A DNA stretch of 64,000 nt from Furfurilactobacillus milii (GCF_009864005.1 NZ_WEZQ01000011.1:1-64000); one strand, 5' to 3'. Numbered from the stretch's first letter, positions 26,570 through 36,077 are shown. Program-made: numbers and translations. The notes: generated by a model not told the origin, from the sequence alone.

Positions 26570-28756
26570 ATGGCAACCCAACTTGATTCAACTTTACTCA
26601 AACAGGTGGCTGATGCCTTACCAGACATTCGGTCACGGCAGATTACTGCCACGCTTAACCTATTGAATGATGGCAACACAATTCCGTTTGTCTCACGGTA
26701 CCGGAAGGAAATGACCGGCAGTCTTGACGAAGTGCAGATTCGCACCGTTCAAGATACTTGGAACCATTTCGAAAAACTGGCTAATCGAAAAACAGAAGTC
26801 ATCAATAGTATTACTGAACAAAAAGCCCTGACACCGAAGTTGCAGCAACAAATCACCGCTGCAACAACAGTTCAGGAAGTTGAAGATCTGTATCTACCCT
26901 ATAAGCAAAAGCGGCGTACTAAGGCCACCATTGCTAAGGAAGCCGGTTTAATGCCGTTTGCCAAATGGCTACTCGGTTTTCATAAAGAATCTGTTGAAAC
27001 GGAAGCAGCTAAATATATCAACCCGGATAAGGATCTCCCTGATGTTAAAGCTGTCCTGGCTGGGGTTCACGAAATCCTGGCGGAAGCCTTCAGTGAAGAA
27101 GCCTCATTCCGTGAATTTATCCGTGACTATACGCGTAGTCATGCCAAACTAACGACGACGGTTAAGTCAAAGGGAAAAGAAGCCGATGAAGACGGTGTTT
27201 ACCAACAATATTACGAGTTCGAACAACCCTTCACGAAGATGGCAGCGTACCAAACTTTAGCCATTAATCGCGGTGAAAAAGCCGGCGTGTTGCGTGTGAG
27301 TCTCGACGTTGATACTGACGCCATCATGAACTTCTTCCACTTTCGGACTATCGGCCATCGACAGGGTCCGGCAGTTGCAGTGATTGAAGATGCTTACGCA
27401 GATACTTACAAACGTTTTATTGGCCCAGCTATCGAACGTGAACTACGTAATGAATTGACTGATGCGGCTAACGAACACGCCATTAAAGTATTTGGGACTA
27501 ATCTGTATCACTTGCTGATGCAAGCACCGATGAAAGGTAAGATTGTGCTCGGCTTCGACCCTGCCTACCGAACTGGCTGTAAGCTCGCCGTCATGGACGC
27601 TAATGGGAAGTACCTTGACAAACTTGTTATCTACCCACATAAGCCTGCTCCTGCTAACAAACGCGCGGCAGCCGCTGGTGAGTTCCATGATTTTCTTGAA
27701 AAATATCAAGTCGAAATGATCGCCATTGGTAACGGTACGGCCTCACGTGAATCAGAAATCTTTGTCAGCGATGTGTTAAAAGGCATCAAACGCGATATCG
27801 AATACGTCATCGTCAACGAGGCCGGTGCGTCCGTTTATTCTGCCAGCCAAGCTGCTCGTGACGAATTTCCCGACTTACACGTTGAACAGCGTAGTGCCAT
27901 CAGCATTGGCCGTCGTTTGCAAGATCCGTTGGCTGAACTGGTTAAAATTGACCCGCAAAGTGTTGGTGTCGGACAGTATCAACACGATGTTCCGAACAAA
28001 GAACTGTCTGCTCAACTTGACACTGTCGTCGAAACGGCCGTTAACCAAGTCGGCGTTAACCTCAATACCGCTAGTTCAGAATTACTGGAACACATTTCTG
28101 GGCTGAACAAAACGATTGCCAACAACGTGGTCGCCTACCGTAATGAAAATGGCCGCTACACGGACCGTCGTCAATTGAAGAAGGTGCCCCGTCTTGGGCC
28201 TAAAGCCTACGAACAGGCCGTTGGTTTCCTGCGCATCATCGGTGGTAAGAATCCTCTGGATAACACAGACGTCCATCCGGAAAGTTACCCTGTCGCTAAC
28301 GAGATCCTGACACTGACCAATACAGATGTTGATAGCCTGGGCTCCGATGAATTCAAACAGGCTACCGCTAAGCTCGGCAAACATGCCATTGCCGCAGAAA
28401 CCGGTGCTGGTCTAGAAACAGTCACCGATATTCTCGATAGTTTGGCTAAGCCAGGTCGTGACCTGCGTGACGATATGCCTGCCCCACTGTTACGTCATGA
28501 CGTGCTGACCATCGAAGACTTGAAACCCGGTATGGAACTTCAAGGTACCGTCCGCAACGTCATCGACTTCGGCGCGTTTGTCGATGTTGGTGTGAAGCAC
28601 GATGGCCTCGTCCACATTTCCAAACTGACGAAGCGATTCGTCAAAAACCCTGCTGAAATCGTCTCCGTCGGTGATATCGTCACCGTCTGGGTCGACTCTG
28701 TTGATTTGAATCGGCAACGAATTCAGTTAACGATGCTGAAGCCAAATGAAGAATAG
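26570..28756 (+). CDS. tex: Tex, S1-domain RNA-binding transcription factor
   Basis: 728 aa, the expected length. Domains in order: Tex N-terminal helical region with NTIPFVSRYRKEMTG, the YqgF/RNase H-like domain starting at KIVLGFDPAYRTGCKLAV, helix-hairpin-helix modules (LNTASSELLEHISGLNKTIANNVVAYR and following), and a C-terminal S1 domain (GMELQGTVRNVIDFGAFVDVGVKHDGLVHIS). Tex binds nucleic acids and influences transcription complexes in the cytosol. GGAGG four to five bases before the ATG. Monocistronic. Confidence 0.95.
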   Translation: MATQLDSTLLKQVADALPDIRSRQITATLNLLNDGNTIPFVSRYRKEMTGSLDEVQIRTVQDTWNHFEKLANRKTEVINSITEQKALTPKLQQQITAATTVQEVEDLYLPYKQKRRTKATIAKEAGLMPFAKWLLGFHKESVETEAAKYINPDKDLPDVKAVLAGVHEILAEAFSEEASFREFIRDYTRSHAKLTTTVKSKGKEADEDGVYQQYYEFEQPFTKMAAYQTLAINRGEKAGVLRVSLDVDTDAIMNFFHFRTIGHRQGPAVAVIEDAYADTYKRFIGPAIERELRNELTDAANEHAIKVFGTNLYHLLMQAPMKGKIVLGFDPAYRTGCKLAVMDANGKYLDKLVIYPHKPAPANKRAAAAGEFHDFLEKYQVEMIAIGNGTASRESEIFVSDVLKGIKRDIEYVIVNEAGASVYSASQAARDEFPDLHVEQRSAISIGRRLQDPLAELVKIDPQSVGVGQYQHDVPNKELSAQLDTVVETAVNQVGVNLNTASSELLEHISGLNKTIANNVVAYRNENGRYTDRRQLKKVPRLGPKAYEQAVGFLRIIGGKNPLDNTDVHPESYPVANEILTLTNTDVDSLGSDEFKQATAKLGKHAIAAETGAGLETVTDILDSLAKPGRDLRDDMPAPLLRHDVLTIEDLKPGMELQGTVRNVIDFGAFVDVGVKHDGLVHISKLTKRFVKNPAEIVSVGDIVTVWVDSVDLNRQRIQLTMLKPNEE

Positions 28757-28765
28757 AAGCTAGAA

Positions 28766-28811
28766 AGGACCATCAACAGGCTCAGAAAAGCTGTTGATGG
28801 TCCCTTTTTCG
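28766..28811. terminator. intrinsic terminator between tex and the MFS gene
   Basis: GGACCATCAACAG pairs with CTGTTGATGGTCC, followed by a T run on the plus strand. Confidence 0.88.
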
Positions 28812-28849
28812 TTAAATGGAGTAATTACTCAGACGGGCGTCTGCTTTTG

Positions 28850-30007
28850 TTACGCCAATGCTCGCCGATTGGCTAGATAAACCAATACAATCAATGGCAG
28901 CGTCAACACCATAACCGGATAGAGCCATTTCCACGGCAAAAAAGCCGTGATTAATCCCGCTATCATCGGTCCACCTGACATACCCAGGTCCACCCCGATA
29001 TAAAATGTACTATTCGCTAATCCGCGATCCGAGGACGGCACCAGCGTCAACGCTTTGGCCTGACAAATTGAAAACATCAGACCATATCCACCAGCAAATC
29101 CAAATGCTCCAAGAAACAACATAAATAAATTATTTAAATCAGTCAGCCCAATTAATCCCAGCAAATTCAGTCCTAAACACAGCCAAATAAACCTTTTAAA
29201 CGGCACGTGGTCAAATGCATCACGCAACGCTATTCGCATAACTAACAAAATAACGGCGTATGTCGGAAAGAAAAGTCCGGCTGGTACCGCAAAATGGCGA
29301 TGGGCAATGTAGCTCACAATGTAGGTTTCTGTTGCGAAGTACGGCAATGAAAACAACATTAGAATTACCATCACGGGTACAACTTTAGGTTGAACGAACT
29401 GCATTTTCTCCTCAGTTGGCGTGGTCGTTTGCTTCGTTGGGCTTGGAAGACCTCGATTGCCTACAAACTGAATGACGAACAACATTAAAACGCTAAACAT
29501 TGACGCCAACCAGAAAACACTTTGGTAACTATAGTGTTGATATAAATAAACACTAATCGCTGGTCCAATGGCCATCCCCAAGGCGCTAGCTAATCCATAA
29601 ATACCCATTCCAGAACCAATCCGGTCCGCCGGCAGTAGGTCCGCCATCCAAGTGGCCATGCATACTGAACATAATGTATAGCCAAGACCATTAATCACTC
29701 GAAAAGCCATGATCAACGCCACATTAGTAGTAAACGTATAACCTAAACTCGCCAATAAAATGAAGACGCCACCAGCTAAAGTTAAGTAATACTTAGAAAC
29801 ACGATCAGTTAAATTGCCCGCTAGTGGCCGTAATACTAGTGACGTTAGGTTCATTGCCCCGGCAATCACGCCAGCCAAAATACTGTTGGCCCCGACATTG
29901 GATGCAAAGCCAGCAATAATCGGGTTAATCAACATTGGACTCATTAAATAAAAAAAGCTAGCCGCTAAAACTAATTTCACATCTTTTGTATATAGACGCG
30001 TTTTCAC
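28850..30007 (-). CDS. MFS transporter, drug-efflux type
   Basis: 385 aa with about 12 hydrophobic segments and a central polar loop near residue 195-205. The loop motif LAGNLTDRVSKYYLT after helix 2 is the typical MFS GxxxDRxGRR variant. It lies 6 bp downstream of a MarR-type gene on the same strand, so this is a MarR-regulated exporter operon. Substrate unknown. Confidence 0.87.
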   Translation of the reverse strand: MKTRLYTKDVKLVLAASFFYLMSPMLINPIIAGFASNVGANSILAGVIAGAMNLTSLVLRPLAGNLTDRVSKYYLTLAGGVFILLASLGYTFTTNVALIMAFRVINGLGYTLCSVCMATWMADLLPADRIGSGMGIYGLASALGMAIGPAISVYLYQHYSYQSVFWLASMFSVLMLFVIQFVGNRGLPSPTKQTTTPTEEKMQFVQPKVVPVMVILMLFSLPYFATETYIVSYIAHRHFAVPAGLFFPTYAVILLVMRIALRDAFDHVPFKRFIWLCLGLNLLGLIGLTDLNNLFMLFLGAFGFAGGYGLMFSICQAKALTLVPSSDRGLANSTFYIGVDLGMSGGPMIAGLITAFLPWKWLYPVMVLTLPLIVLVYLANRRALA

Positions 30008-30013
30008 GCTAAA

Positions 30014-30439
30014 TCATTCCCTTTCCAAATTGGCATTAGCTCGACGCGCTAATGTTAAAAAACATTGTCGTTCTTCCGGTGTAAACCCAGCAAATAGTTC
30101 CTCACTTGTTTGCCACCCATGTTTATCTAACTGAGCATATTTAGATGATCCAAGTGGCGTTACCTGCACTAGTTTTGATCGACCATCATTAGGATTGGGT
30201 ACCAAAGTGACAATTCCCAAGGTCACCATATGTTTCACGATCACCCGTGCAGTTTGATGCGTAATGCCTTGATAATCTTTGAACATTGCGATTGTCTGAT
30301 TAGGATTTTCTGCAAAATACTTCAACGCATCACCTTGACCCAGAGTTAAATTTAAATCCTGGATATGTAAATTTCGACGTTGTTTAATTCGCCGGGCCAA
30401 CTGTAACAGTTGCCGTGAAATCATTTCATCTTCATTCAT
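30014..30439 (-). CDS. MarR family regulator
   Basis: 141 aa winged helix protein: the recognition region QGITHQTARVIVKHMVTLGIVTLVPNPNDGRSKLVQVTPLG includes the wing signature. It is first in an operon with the MFS exporter and probably represses it in the absence of a small-molecule inducer. GAGGTGATCTT precedes the ATG. A perfect 14-bp palindrome lies just upstream of the coding sequence. Confidence 0.9.
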   Translation of the reverse strand: MNEDEMISRQLLQLARRIKQRRNLHIQDLNLTLGQGDALKYFAENPNQTIAMFKDYQGITHQTARVIVKHMVTLGIVTLVPNPNDGRSKLVQVTPLGSSKYAQLDKHGWQTSEELFAGFTPEERQCFLTLARRANANLERE

Positions 30440-30462
30440 AAGATCACCTCATGAACGAATTG

Positions 30463-30476
30463 TACAGCATGCTGTA
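30463..30476. promoter_or_regulatory. MarR operator candidate
   Basis: TACAGCATGCTGTA is a perfect palindrome 24 bp upstream of the marR start codon, within the likely promoter region, as expected for an autoregulated marR-MFS operon. Confidence 0.55.
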
Positions 30477-30581
30477 TATTTTCGTAAGCACCAATTTATT
30501 TTCAAAAAAATAACTAATACTGCAAAAAAAGCGCCATCGGCTTCTGCAAGTGGTCAAAAACATGCCATGTTTCACCTATAA

Positions 30582-30633
30582 AACAAATAGGACAGCCAAT
30601 GCTCAAAACGAGCTTCTGGCAGTCCTATTTGTT
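30582..30633. terminator. long bidirectional hairpin
   Basis: AACAAATAGGAC-GCCA-GCTC pairs with GAGC-TGGC-GTCCTATTTGTT. The GC-rich inner part and A/T-rich base suit a terminator in both directions, although no active gene ends here now except the P-loop remnant. Confidence 0.6.
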
Positions 30634-30640
30634 CCTACTT

Positions 30641-30709
30641 AATAAAAAGCACTCGCGAATAGTACTTTTTCCAACACTATTCAGACCACCTACAATCACG
30701 AGTTGTGGC
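30641..30709 (-). pseudogene. P-loop remnant, zeta-toxin/AAA-like
   Basis: A 23-codon open stretch encodes PQLVIVGGLNSVGKSTIREC, which contains a full Walker A motif in the form that opens zeta-toxin-like and related P-loop kinases. There is no upstream start in frame (a TAG lies four codons before) and a stop follows soon. The rest of the gene is missing. It sits directly beside hicAB in an otherwise empty 390-bp gap. Confidence 0.6.
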
Positions 30710-30829
30710 CTTTGCTAACCCCTCATTAGTCCTAATTTATAGCATTTAACCCTGCGTATCTGTGTAATCCTTTTTTATTTTGAATAAACTATATGCGACT
30801 AATATAGTAAGTCAAACTTTTGCTCCCAT

Positions 30830-31225
30830 TTAGTCATTTGCAAGTTCTCTGCGTAACCCTTCTGTCAGCACATGTGATAACACAATGTGCCGTTCTCGAG
30901 CTTCATCACGTAAACCTTCAGGAATTGTCACAGTCACCTTCACCTTTTTGGTTTGTTGCTCCCGACTACGATATTCATTGAGATCCAATGGCACAATTAC
31001 TAGTTGGTCGCCTGGAACGAGTGGAATTTCAGCGACATCAGTTGGTTCTGGATAATGTTTTTCAGAAAACAAATAGCCGCCAATAACGTCTTGGGCACTG
31101 TGAAATGCTGTCATCATATCGTCACCATACGTCACTGCACCTTTTAAATCCGGCACTTTAACGGTGAAAGCGCCGTCCTCTTGATGGTGAAAAATAGCGG
31201 GATAAAATACTTCATCCTTAGACAT
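30830..31225 (-). CDS. hicB: HicB-type antitoxin
   Basis: 131 aa. The N-terminal degenerate RNase H fold of HicB is visible as FYPAIFHHQEDGAFTVKVPDLKGAVTYGDDMMTAFHSAQDVIGGYL, followed by a C-terminal DNA-binding region (VTVTIPEGLRDEARERHIVLSHVLTEGLR) of the ribbon-helix-helix or short HTH type. HicB neutralises HicA and represses the operon. It starts 2 bp after hicA, the canonical toxin-first order. Confidence 0.9.
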   Translation of the reverse strand: MSKDEVFYPAIFHHQEDGAFTVKVPDLKGAVTYGDDMMTAFHSAQDVIGGYLFSEKHYPEPTDVAEIPLVPGDQLVIVPLDLNEYRSREQQTKKVKVTVTIPEGLRDEARERHIVLSHVLTEGLRRELAND

Positions 31226-31227
31226 AA

Positions 31228-31461
31228 TTAATGTCCTCCTTTTAATAAATCTTTTAACCCTGCCTCAGACAAAATCAGCCAAACGTAGCTTTTGGGCAGC
31301 TTGCTTGGGCTCATCTTGATAGGAATCTTTGTACGTTGATACTGTTGCGTCATGAAGTGGTGATCACCGTGGTCAGCACCTAATGCATCCTGCCAACCAT
31401 ATTGTTTTAATAATCTGATCAATTCTCGACCTGTTTGTGGAAATTTAGATAGTGATGTCAT
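31228..31461 (-). CDS. hicA: HicA-type mRNA interferase toxin
   Basis: 77 aa, normal size. The double-stranded-RNA-binding-like fold is visible as TGRELIRLLKQYGW, then HGDHHFM carrying the catalytic His equivalent of the GSHH motif, then IPIKMSPSKLPKSYVWLILSEAGL. HicA cleaves mRNA independently of ribosomes. The weak GAAAGAAGA ribosome binding site is usual for a toxin gene. Probably a stress or maintenance module. Confidence 0.88.
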   Translation of the reverse strand: MTSLSKFPQTGRELIRLLKQYGWQDALGADHGDHHFMTQQYQRTKIPIKMSPSKLPKSYVWLILSEAGLKDLLKGGH

Positions 31462-31584
31462 AATTTAATCTTCTTTCAGATTATACGTACTACACGTTTA
31501 TTTTTCAATTATTTAAGTACGTATTAAGGCTCTTTCGATTCATATCTAAACATACGTAATTTGATCAACATTTTCATCTGAGCA

Positions 31585-31618
31585 ATAAAAAAGTGCTGTC
31601 CATTTCTGAACAGCACTC
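31585..31618 (-). terminator. intrinsic terminator of the polytopic membrane protein gene
   Basis: AGTGCTGTTC pairs with GGACAGCACT, followed by T residues on the minus strand. Confidence 0.85.
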
Positions 31619-31627
31619 AGCAAACTT

Positions 31628-33265
31628 TTATTTATGGTATTCAATAGAAACTCTCTTTGTACCCCCAGGCACGCGAACCTGTACCGTCCCGCGTTCAGAA
31701 ACACTCACATGTAATCGCTTGGCATCATCCGTTTTTACCACATAATGCTGACTGCCATAGTTAAAAACCGGTAAGTCTACCCGGTGACCACTTACTGTCT
31801 TTGGCAACCGAATGGTCATTCCATTAGGTTGTGCAGCCATCTTCACATGTGGATGACTAATGGCTTCACCGTCTTCAAAGACCACTGCCTGATGCGCATA
31901 AATAGCTTTCAGATGATGGACACTGCGTTTGGGCGCGTAATCGAAATAATTCGCATCCGTCGCAAACTGTTCATAGCTACTGGCACTCACCTTTGGCGAC
32001 GATACCCCGGCATAGACGAATCCGGTCACCATCGTGAGTAACAGTGACAAGCCAACAATCCAGCCTTGCCAATTGAAACGTAACTGCGTGCGATCAACGA
32101 GGATGACAAAGGCGACCAGGACAAAGAAACTGATAAACGTGTAAAACCGCCACGGATGCTGAATTAGGTTGATCGGTGTATGTTCCAGAAAACGCCATGG
32201 AAAGAGTTTTGTTGTCATCCAGAACAGAACCGTGCTTAAAATCGACAGTGTTTTGCCAAACCGATCGAGATGACGAAAACCGATCCATAGCGCCACAAGC
32301 GCCAATAAGACAATCGTGCCCAAGGTCACGCCGTGCGTCAACAAGCCCGTTTTCGTGACATTGCCAAGGCCAAAGACGACTGCGATGAAGGGTGAAATCG
32401 CCTGTTTTGCCAACGATCCGATCAACGGTGATGCCACCGTTACTTGTTTCGTGGTACCAAGCATCCCTAGTAGCTCTGGCAAACTTAGCAGACCGGTTAC
32501 TACTGCCGTGAGTACTAAATCCAGCCATGTTTGCCACCGATTAAGGTAGCGCCAACCAAGAGCCAGAACGACAACGACCATCCCCGCTGCCAACAAGGCT
32601 GACAAGACGTGCGTGTATACGAGCATCGTCGCGCCCAGCGTTGTCAGCAACCACCCACGTCGGTGTTCAGTCAGTGTGAGATATAGGCCAAAAAATAAGA
32701 TGGGATACCACATCATTGATTGTGCTTCGGGCAAGTCGAAACGCACGGTTTCATTAAAGACCATGTAACCAGACAGGTTATACAATATGGCGAATAACCA
32801 TGCCCCGGAGATTGGCCGCCGTGCTGCTCGCAGTTTTAGAAATACGCGCATACACCAGTATGAAATCCAGCAACTTGCGATGATATAAAAAGCATTGCCT
32901 AGGTATAACGCCATAATCCCTGGTAGGCCGACCAACCTCAATATCGCATACGGATACAGAAAGACATATGGATAAAAGATTTGAATGCCAAGACCAGACC
33001 CACGAAACGTGTATGTACTAATCGCGTTATGCCATACGCCATTTTTAGCAGAGAGATACAGTTCTTCGATACGATTGACGTGGAATTGTTGATCCCACCC
33101 GCCGAACAGGTGATTGTTCAATAAAAACGGCAGCTCCACTGCTATGGCGACGAGTACAAACGTTAACCACAGCCAGAGTTGCCGGTGTTCTCTGGCCCAA
33201 CCATAGAAGCCAGCCGTTCGTTGATGCTGACTTCCTTGTGCCATTAATGATTCACGATAGTCCAC
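31628..33265 (-). CDS. polytopic membrane protein, YfhO/glycosyltransferase-C-like
   Basis: About 545 aa with an N-terminal cytosolic tail, then roughly 11-12 hydrophobic helices, then a C-terminal extracellular beta-rich domain of about 130 residues. The first loop has FGGWDQQFHVNRIEELYLS, the D/H arrangement of GT-C type membrane proteins that use lipid-linked sugars; database names for this group include 6-pyruvoyl-tetrahydropterin synthase-related protein. The sugar and acceptor are unknown. A GTG at 33265 with GGGGTG six bases before is preferred over the GTG at 33274. Confidence 0.75.
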   Translation of the reverse strand: MDYRESLMAQGSQHQRTAGFYGWAREHRQLWLWLTFVLVAIAVELPFLLNNHLFGGWDQQFHVNRIEELYLSAKNGVWHNAISTYTFRGSGLGIQIFYPYVFLYPYAILRLVGLPGIMALYLGNAFYIIASCWISYWCMRVFLKLRAARRPISGAWLFAILYNLSGYMVFNETVRFDLPEAQSMMWYPILFFGLYLTLTEHRRGWLLTTLGATMLVYTHVLSALLAAGMVVVVLALGWRYLNRWQTWLDLVLTAVVTGLLSLPELLGMLGTTKQVTVASPLIGSLAKQAISPFIAVVFGLGNVTKTGLLTHGVTLGTIVLLALVALWIGFRHLDRFGKTLSILSTVLFWMTTKLFPWRFLEHTPINLIQHPWRFYTFISFFVLVAFVILVDRTQLRFNWQGWIVGLSLLLTMVTGFVYAGVSSPKVSASSYEQFATDANYFDYAPKRSVHHLKAIYAHQAVVFEDGEAISHPHVKMAAQPNGMTIRLPKTVSGHRVDLPVFNYGSQHYVVKTDDAKRLHVSVSERGTVQVRVPGGTKRVSIEYHK

Positions 33266-33366
33266 AATGTTCACCCCAAAATTAAAAATAACGTTGGTAT
33301 CTTACCATAGTTAAAGTGAAGACAAAATGAACACCACATGAGAATCCGTTATTGATGTGTAACTTT

Positions 33367-33837
33367 CTACAACCACGTTTGTTTTACCTTAAAGAAGCTG
33401 CCACGAATTTCGCCCGCTAACTTAGAACGCTGATGAGCAAACTTAAATTTGCCTTCCAACTCAGGTGGCACTGGTGCCCCTACTGCTAGCTTGATACCAA
33501 CAGCACGTTTGGGCCTTTCACCCGTTTTTTCGTATAGCACATTCAATACCATACCGTTTTCAAAGTAAAATTCTGGCCAGTACAGATCATCGTCTTCATA
33601 AACGGCGACTTCCAGTATTTTCTCACTAAACGTTAAATCGCGTTCGGCCTTAATTAGCTTTTCAAACCAGGCTACTTCTTCCTGCTTTTCACTGGCTGGA
33701 TAGGTCACGTATTCAAACTTATATTTGTTCCAGAAATAACGGGCTTCGTTTGCCCGCAAACCTGCCAGTGCATCCGCGACCGGTGAACTTTCCAATCCAA
33801 CTGGCGAAACTTCTTTAAAATCAACTTTGTATGCCAT
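33367..33837 (-). CDS. conserved-looking hypothetical protein, about 156 aa
   Basis: Family not recognised. The protein is soluble, mixed alpha/beta, without a signal peptide or membrane helix. The N terminus AYKVDFKEV and the central acidic, aromatic-rich part (VYEDDDLYWPEFYFENGMVLN) suggest a compact globular domain. The ATG at 33837 is preferred since GAGG lies eight bases upstream. Codon use matches neighbours. It lies between a membrane protein gene and the MutS2-like gene on the same strand but with gaps of about 100 bp on each side. Confidence 0.65.
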   Translation of the reverse strand: MAYKVDFKEVSPVGLESSPVADALAGLRANEARYFWNKYKFEYVTYPASEKQEEVAWFEKLIKAERDLTFSEKILEVAVYEDDDLYWPEFYFENGMVLNVLYEKTGERPKRAVGIKLAVGAPVPPELEGKFKFAHQRSKLAGEIRGSFFKVKQTWL

Positions 33838-33938
33838 TTGCATAACCTCATTAACTGATGTTTTTTAAACTGGATCATGCTCATAGCTTATCGCCGTTTC
33901 GGACTGATTGACAGTTTTACGACCACGTCAGTTTAGAA

Positions 33939-35834
33939 TTATGACTGGCGCCGATCATCTTGCAACTGCCGCATCTGTTTGTCCAGCTTCTTCTGCGCCT
34001 TCATGGAACCACGATCGAGATCTCGTTGGAATTTGTAATCGTCATACTTTTTAAATAACCGTGTCATGTCATACCCTGCCGGATACAAATCAGCCGCTTT
34101 ACCTAGTCGAGTTAACCGCCGTTCCGGAATCGTTTCAAACTGATTGTTGACGTAAACAGTCACCGCTTCGGCTTGCTTATCTTGAGCATAGACGAGTCCT
34201 TGACGACCATCTGTGTTAAGACGAACACGATCCCCTTGTGTGTAAGTAATTTGCTCACGTTTTTCAACGTGTTGAACGGCTTTCATCTGGTAAATATCTG
34301 TCCGATAATCATGGTCAGTTAGATAATGATCTGCTTGCTCGATAATATTTGGGTTCAATTTCAAACGACGGGCCAGCCAAAAGGCATTACTATCGCCAAC
34401 CTCATTCATCAATAACTGATATTTCGGCATCAAAGTCGCCTCATCAAACGCCATCGCCGCAGTGGTAAAGGCAGGATGCTGCTGAGCATACCGTTTGATT
34501 TCACCATAATGCGTTGTGACCACGACGAGTGCGCCATGCTGATACAGATATTCAATCACTGCAATAGCCAGTGCTGCCCCTTCATTTGGTTCAGTCCCGC
34601 TACCAATCTCGTCGAGCAGAACTAAACTGTGTGGTTTAATGGCATTCGTGATGGCCGTTAAATTAGTCAAATGACTCGAGAAGGTGCTCAACGCATTCTC
34701 AATGCTCTGATCATCTCCGATATCAGCAAACATCTGCTGCAAGATTGGCAATTCAGTTGTATCGGCGGCTAGCACCTGTAGTCCACATTGGGCCATGATG
34801 ATAAAGAGGCCAATTGTCTTTAGGACAATCGTTTTTCCACCGGCGTTTGGCCCGGTAATAATCAAACCACGATGATCATACCCCAACCGGACAGATAGTG
34901 GTACCGCATGTTTGCCCAATAGTGGATGACGGCCTTTGTCAATTTTCACTTGATCACGCTCATTCAGATGTGGGCGTACACCATTGATTGAGGCACTGTA
35001 TTTGCCGCGGGCCATGATTTCATCTAACGCCGTGATGACGTCTAGATTACGTAAAATTGTGGTTTCATATTCACTGACGCGCCCGTTTAAGCCGGCCAAA
35101 ATCTGATAAACCTCAGCTTCAACGCCACTCGTTACTTCGGCCAGTTCACTATTCAATCTGATGGCAGTTTGCGGTTCAATGTAAATCGTCGAGCCCGTCG
35201 CAGAACTACCGACAACCGTACCCGGAACCTGATTTTTAAACGTCGCTTGGACGGCTAGCACAAGCTGATCGGCTTTGGTGACTGGCAAACGTTCTTGAAG
35301 CATCCGCGCGTATCGCTGACTCGCCTTTTGGACAACCGCCTGGACCTGTGCCTGAACATCGCGTTGGTGTCGCCGTAACTTTCGCAGATTTCCCGTTGCG
35401 TCATCAATGACTTGATTGTTATGAATAACGTTATAAATATCGTCCGCCAATTCGGTCACTGACGTTAAGGCGTCCGCGTAACTGGCTAATGTCGGTGCAA
35501 TCGTCGCGTTACGTTTGAGTACCGTGACTACATCAGCATTACCACGAACAAAGTCGGCAACTTGCACGAGTTGTTCGGCCGTAAGCAAGTAACCACGGTG
35601 CAACTTAGTTAATAAATTTTGGACCGTATCCAGGCTCAGAAATGGCAAATGCACATTAGCATCAAGTAACTGCCTAGCCTCAACCGTTTCTGTTTGTAAT
35701 GCTTGAACTTCGGCTAGGTTCGTTAGGATGGTCATGTGTTGCAAACGTGTCTGCGCTGCTTCACTCGTCGCAAGTTTAGCAACCTGCTGACGAATAACAT
35801 TAAAGTCTGTTTTTTGATAAGTTTCTTCATTCAT
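33939..35834 (-). CDS. MutS2-like ATPase without Smr domain
   Basis: 631 aa. It aligns in layout with MutS2: an N-terminal lever/clamp helical region (1-300) and the MutS ATPase (Walker A GPNAGGKTIVLKT, then STFSSHL, Walker B LVLLDEIGSGTEP, then TTHYGEIK). MutS2 is normally about 780 aa with a C-terminal Smr nuclease domain; here the protein ends soon after a KOW-like region with a basic tail, so Smr is absent. Bacillus MutS2 recognises collided ribosomes. AGGAG before the ATG. Upstream is an attenuator with a leader ORF, suggesting control by translation stress. Confidence 0.85.
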   Translation of the reverse strand: MNEETYQKTDFNVIRQQVAKLATSEAAQTRLQHMTILTNLAEVQALQTETVEARQLLDANVHLPFLSLDTVQNLLTKLHRGYLLTAEQLVQVADFVRGNADVVTVLKRNATIAPTLASYADALTSVTELADDIYNVIHNNQVIDDATGNLRKLRRHQRDVQAQVQAVVQKASQRYARMLQERLPVTKADQLVLAVQATFKNQVPGTVVGSSATGSTIYIEPQTAIRLNSELAEVTSGVEAEVYQILAGLNGRVSEYETTILRNLDVITALDEIMARGKYSASINGVRPHLNERDQVKIDKGRHPLLGKHAVPLSVRLGYDHRGLIITGPNAGGKTIVLKTIGLFIIMAQCGLQVLAADTTELPILQQMFADIGDDQSIENALSTFSSHLTNLTAITNAIKPHSLVLLDEIGSGTEPNEGAALAIAVIEYLYQHGALVVVTTHYGEIKRYAQQHPAFTTAAMAFDEATLMPKYQLLMNEVGDSNAFWLARRLKLNPNIIEQADHYLTDHDYRTDIYQMKAVQHVEKREQITYTQGDRVRLNTDGRQGLVYAQDKQAEAVTVYVNNQFETIPERRLTRLGKAADLYPAGYDMTRLFKKYDDYKFQRDLDRGSMKAQKKLDKQMRQLQDDRRQS

Positions 35835-35882
35835 GATGGTTCGTTTCTCCTACAATTCCGCATTTGTGCCGAAAAAAAGTGC

Positions 35883-36023
35883 ACAAAAAGACCGTGCTTA
35901 TTGCGTTTCAGCAACTCACACGGTCTCCATCATGGATTAACTCCATTTTGTTTGGCGTGCGAGTGTCCTAACCTTTAGTCCAGCACAAACTAACCCTTAT
36001 TTCGGGTTCGTTCAAAAACTAGT
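35883..36023 (-). promoter_or_regulatory. transcription attenuator upstream of the MutS2-like gene
   Basis: On the minus strand, in order: the leader ORF arm (region 1), a matching arm (region 2), and a terminator (regions 3 and 4). Region 1 TTAATCTTTAGT pairs with ACTAAAGGTTAG, and GAGTGT pairs with ACACTC around it. Region 2 ACTCGCACG can instead pair with CGTGTGAGT in the 5' arm of the terminator. The terminator is GACCGTG...CACGGTC plus a T run (35887-35927). A stalled ribosome on the leader would favour readthrough. Not tested. Confidence 0.65.
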
Positions 36024-36025
36024 TA

Positions 36026-36046
36026 CTAAAGATTAATCACACTCAT
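36026..36046 (-). CDS. leader peptide MSVINL
   Basis: Six codons and TAG, with AGAGG nine bases upstream of the ATG. The ORF forms the 5' arm of an 18-bp stem, the arrangement found in leader peptides that control erm and ABC-F resistance genes. The transcript would start near 36071. Confidence 0.55.
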   Translation of the reverse strand: MSVINL

Positions 36047-36077
36047 ACATTCCAACCTCTTCTTGTTTGATACGAAC

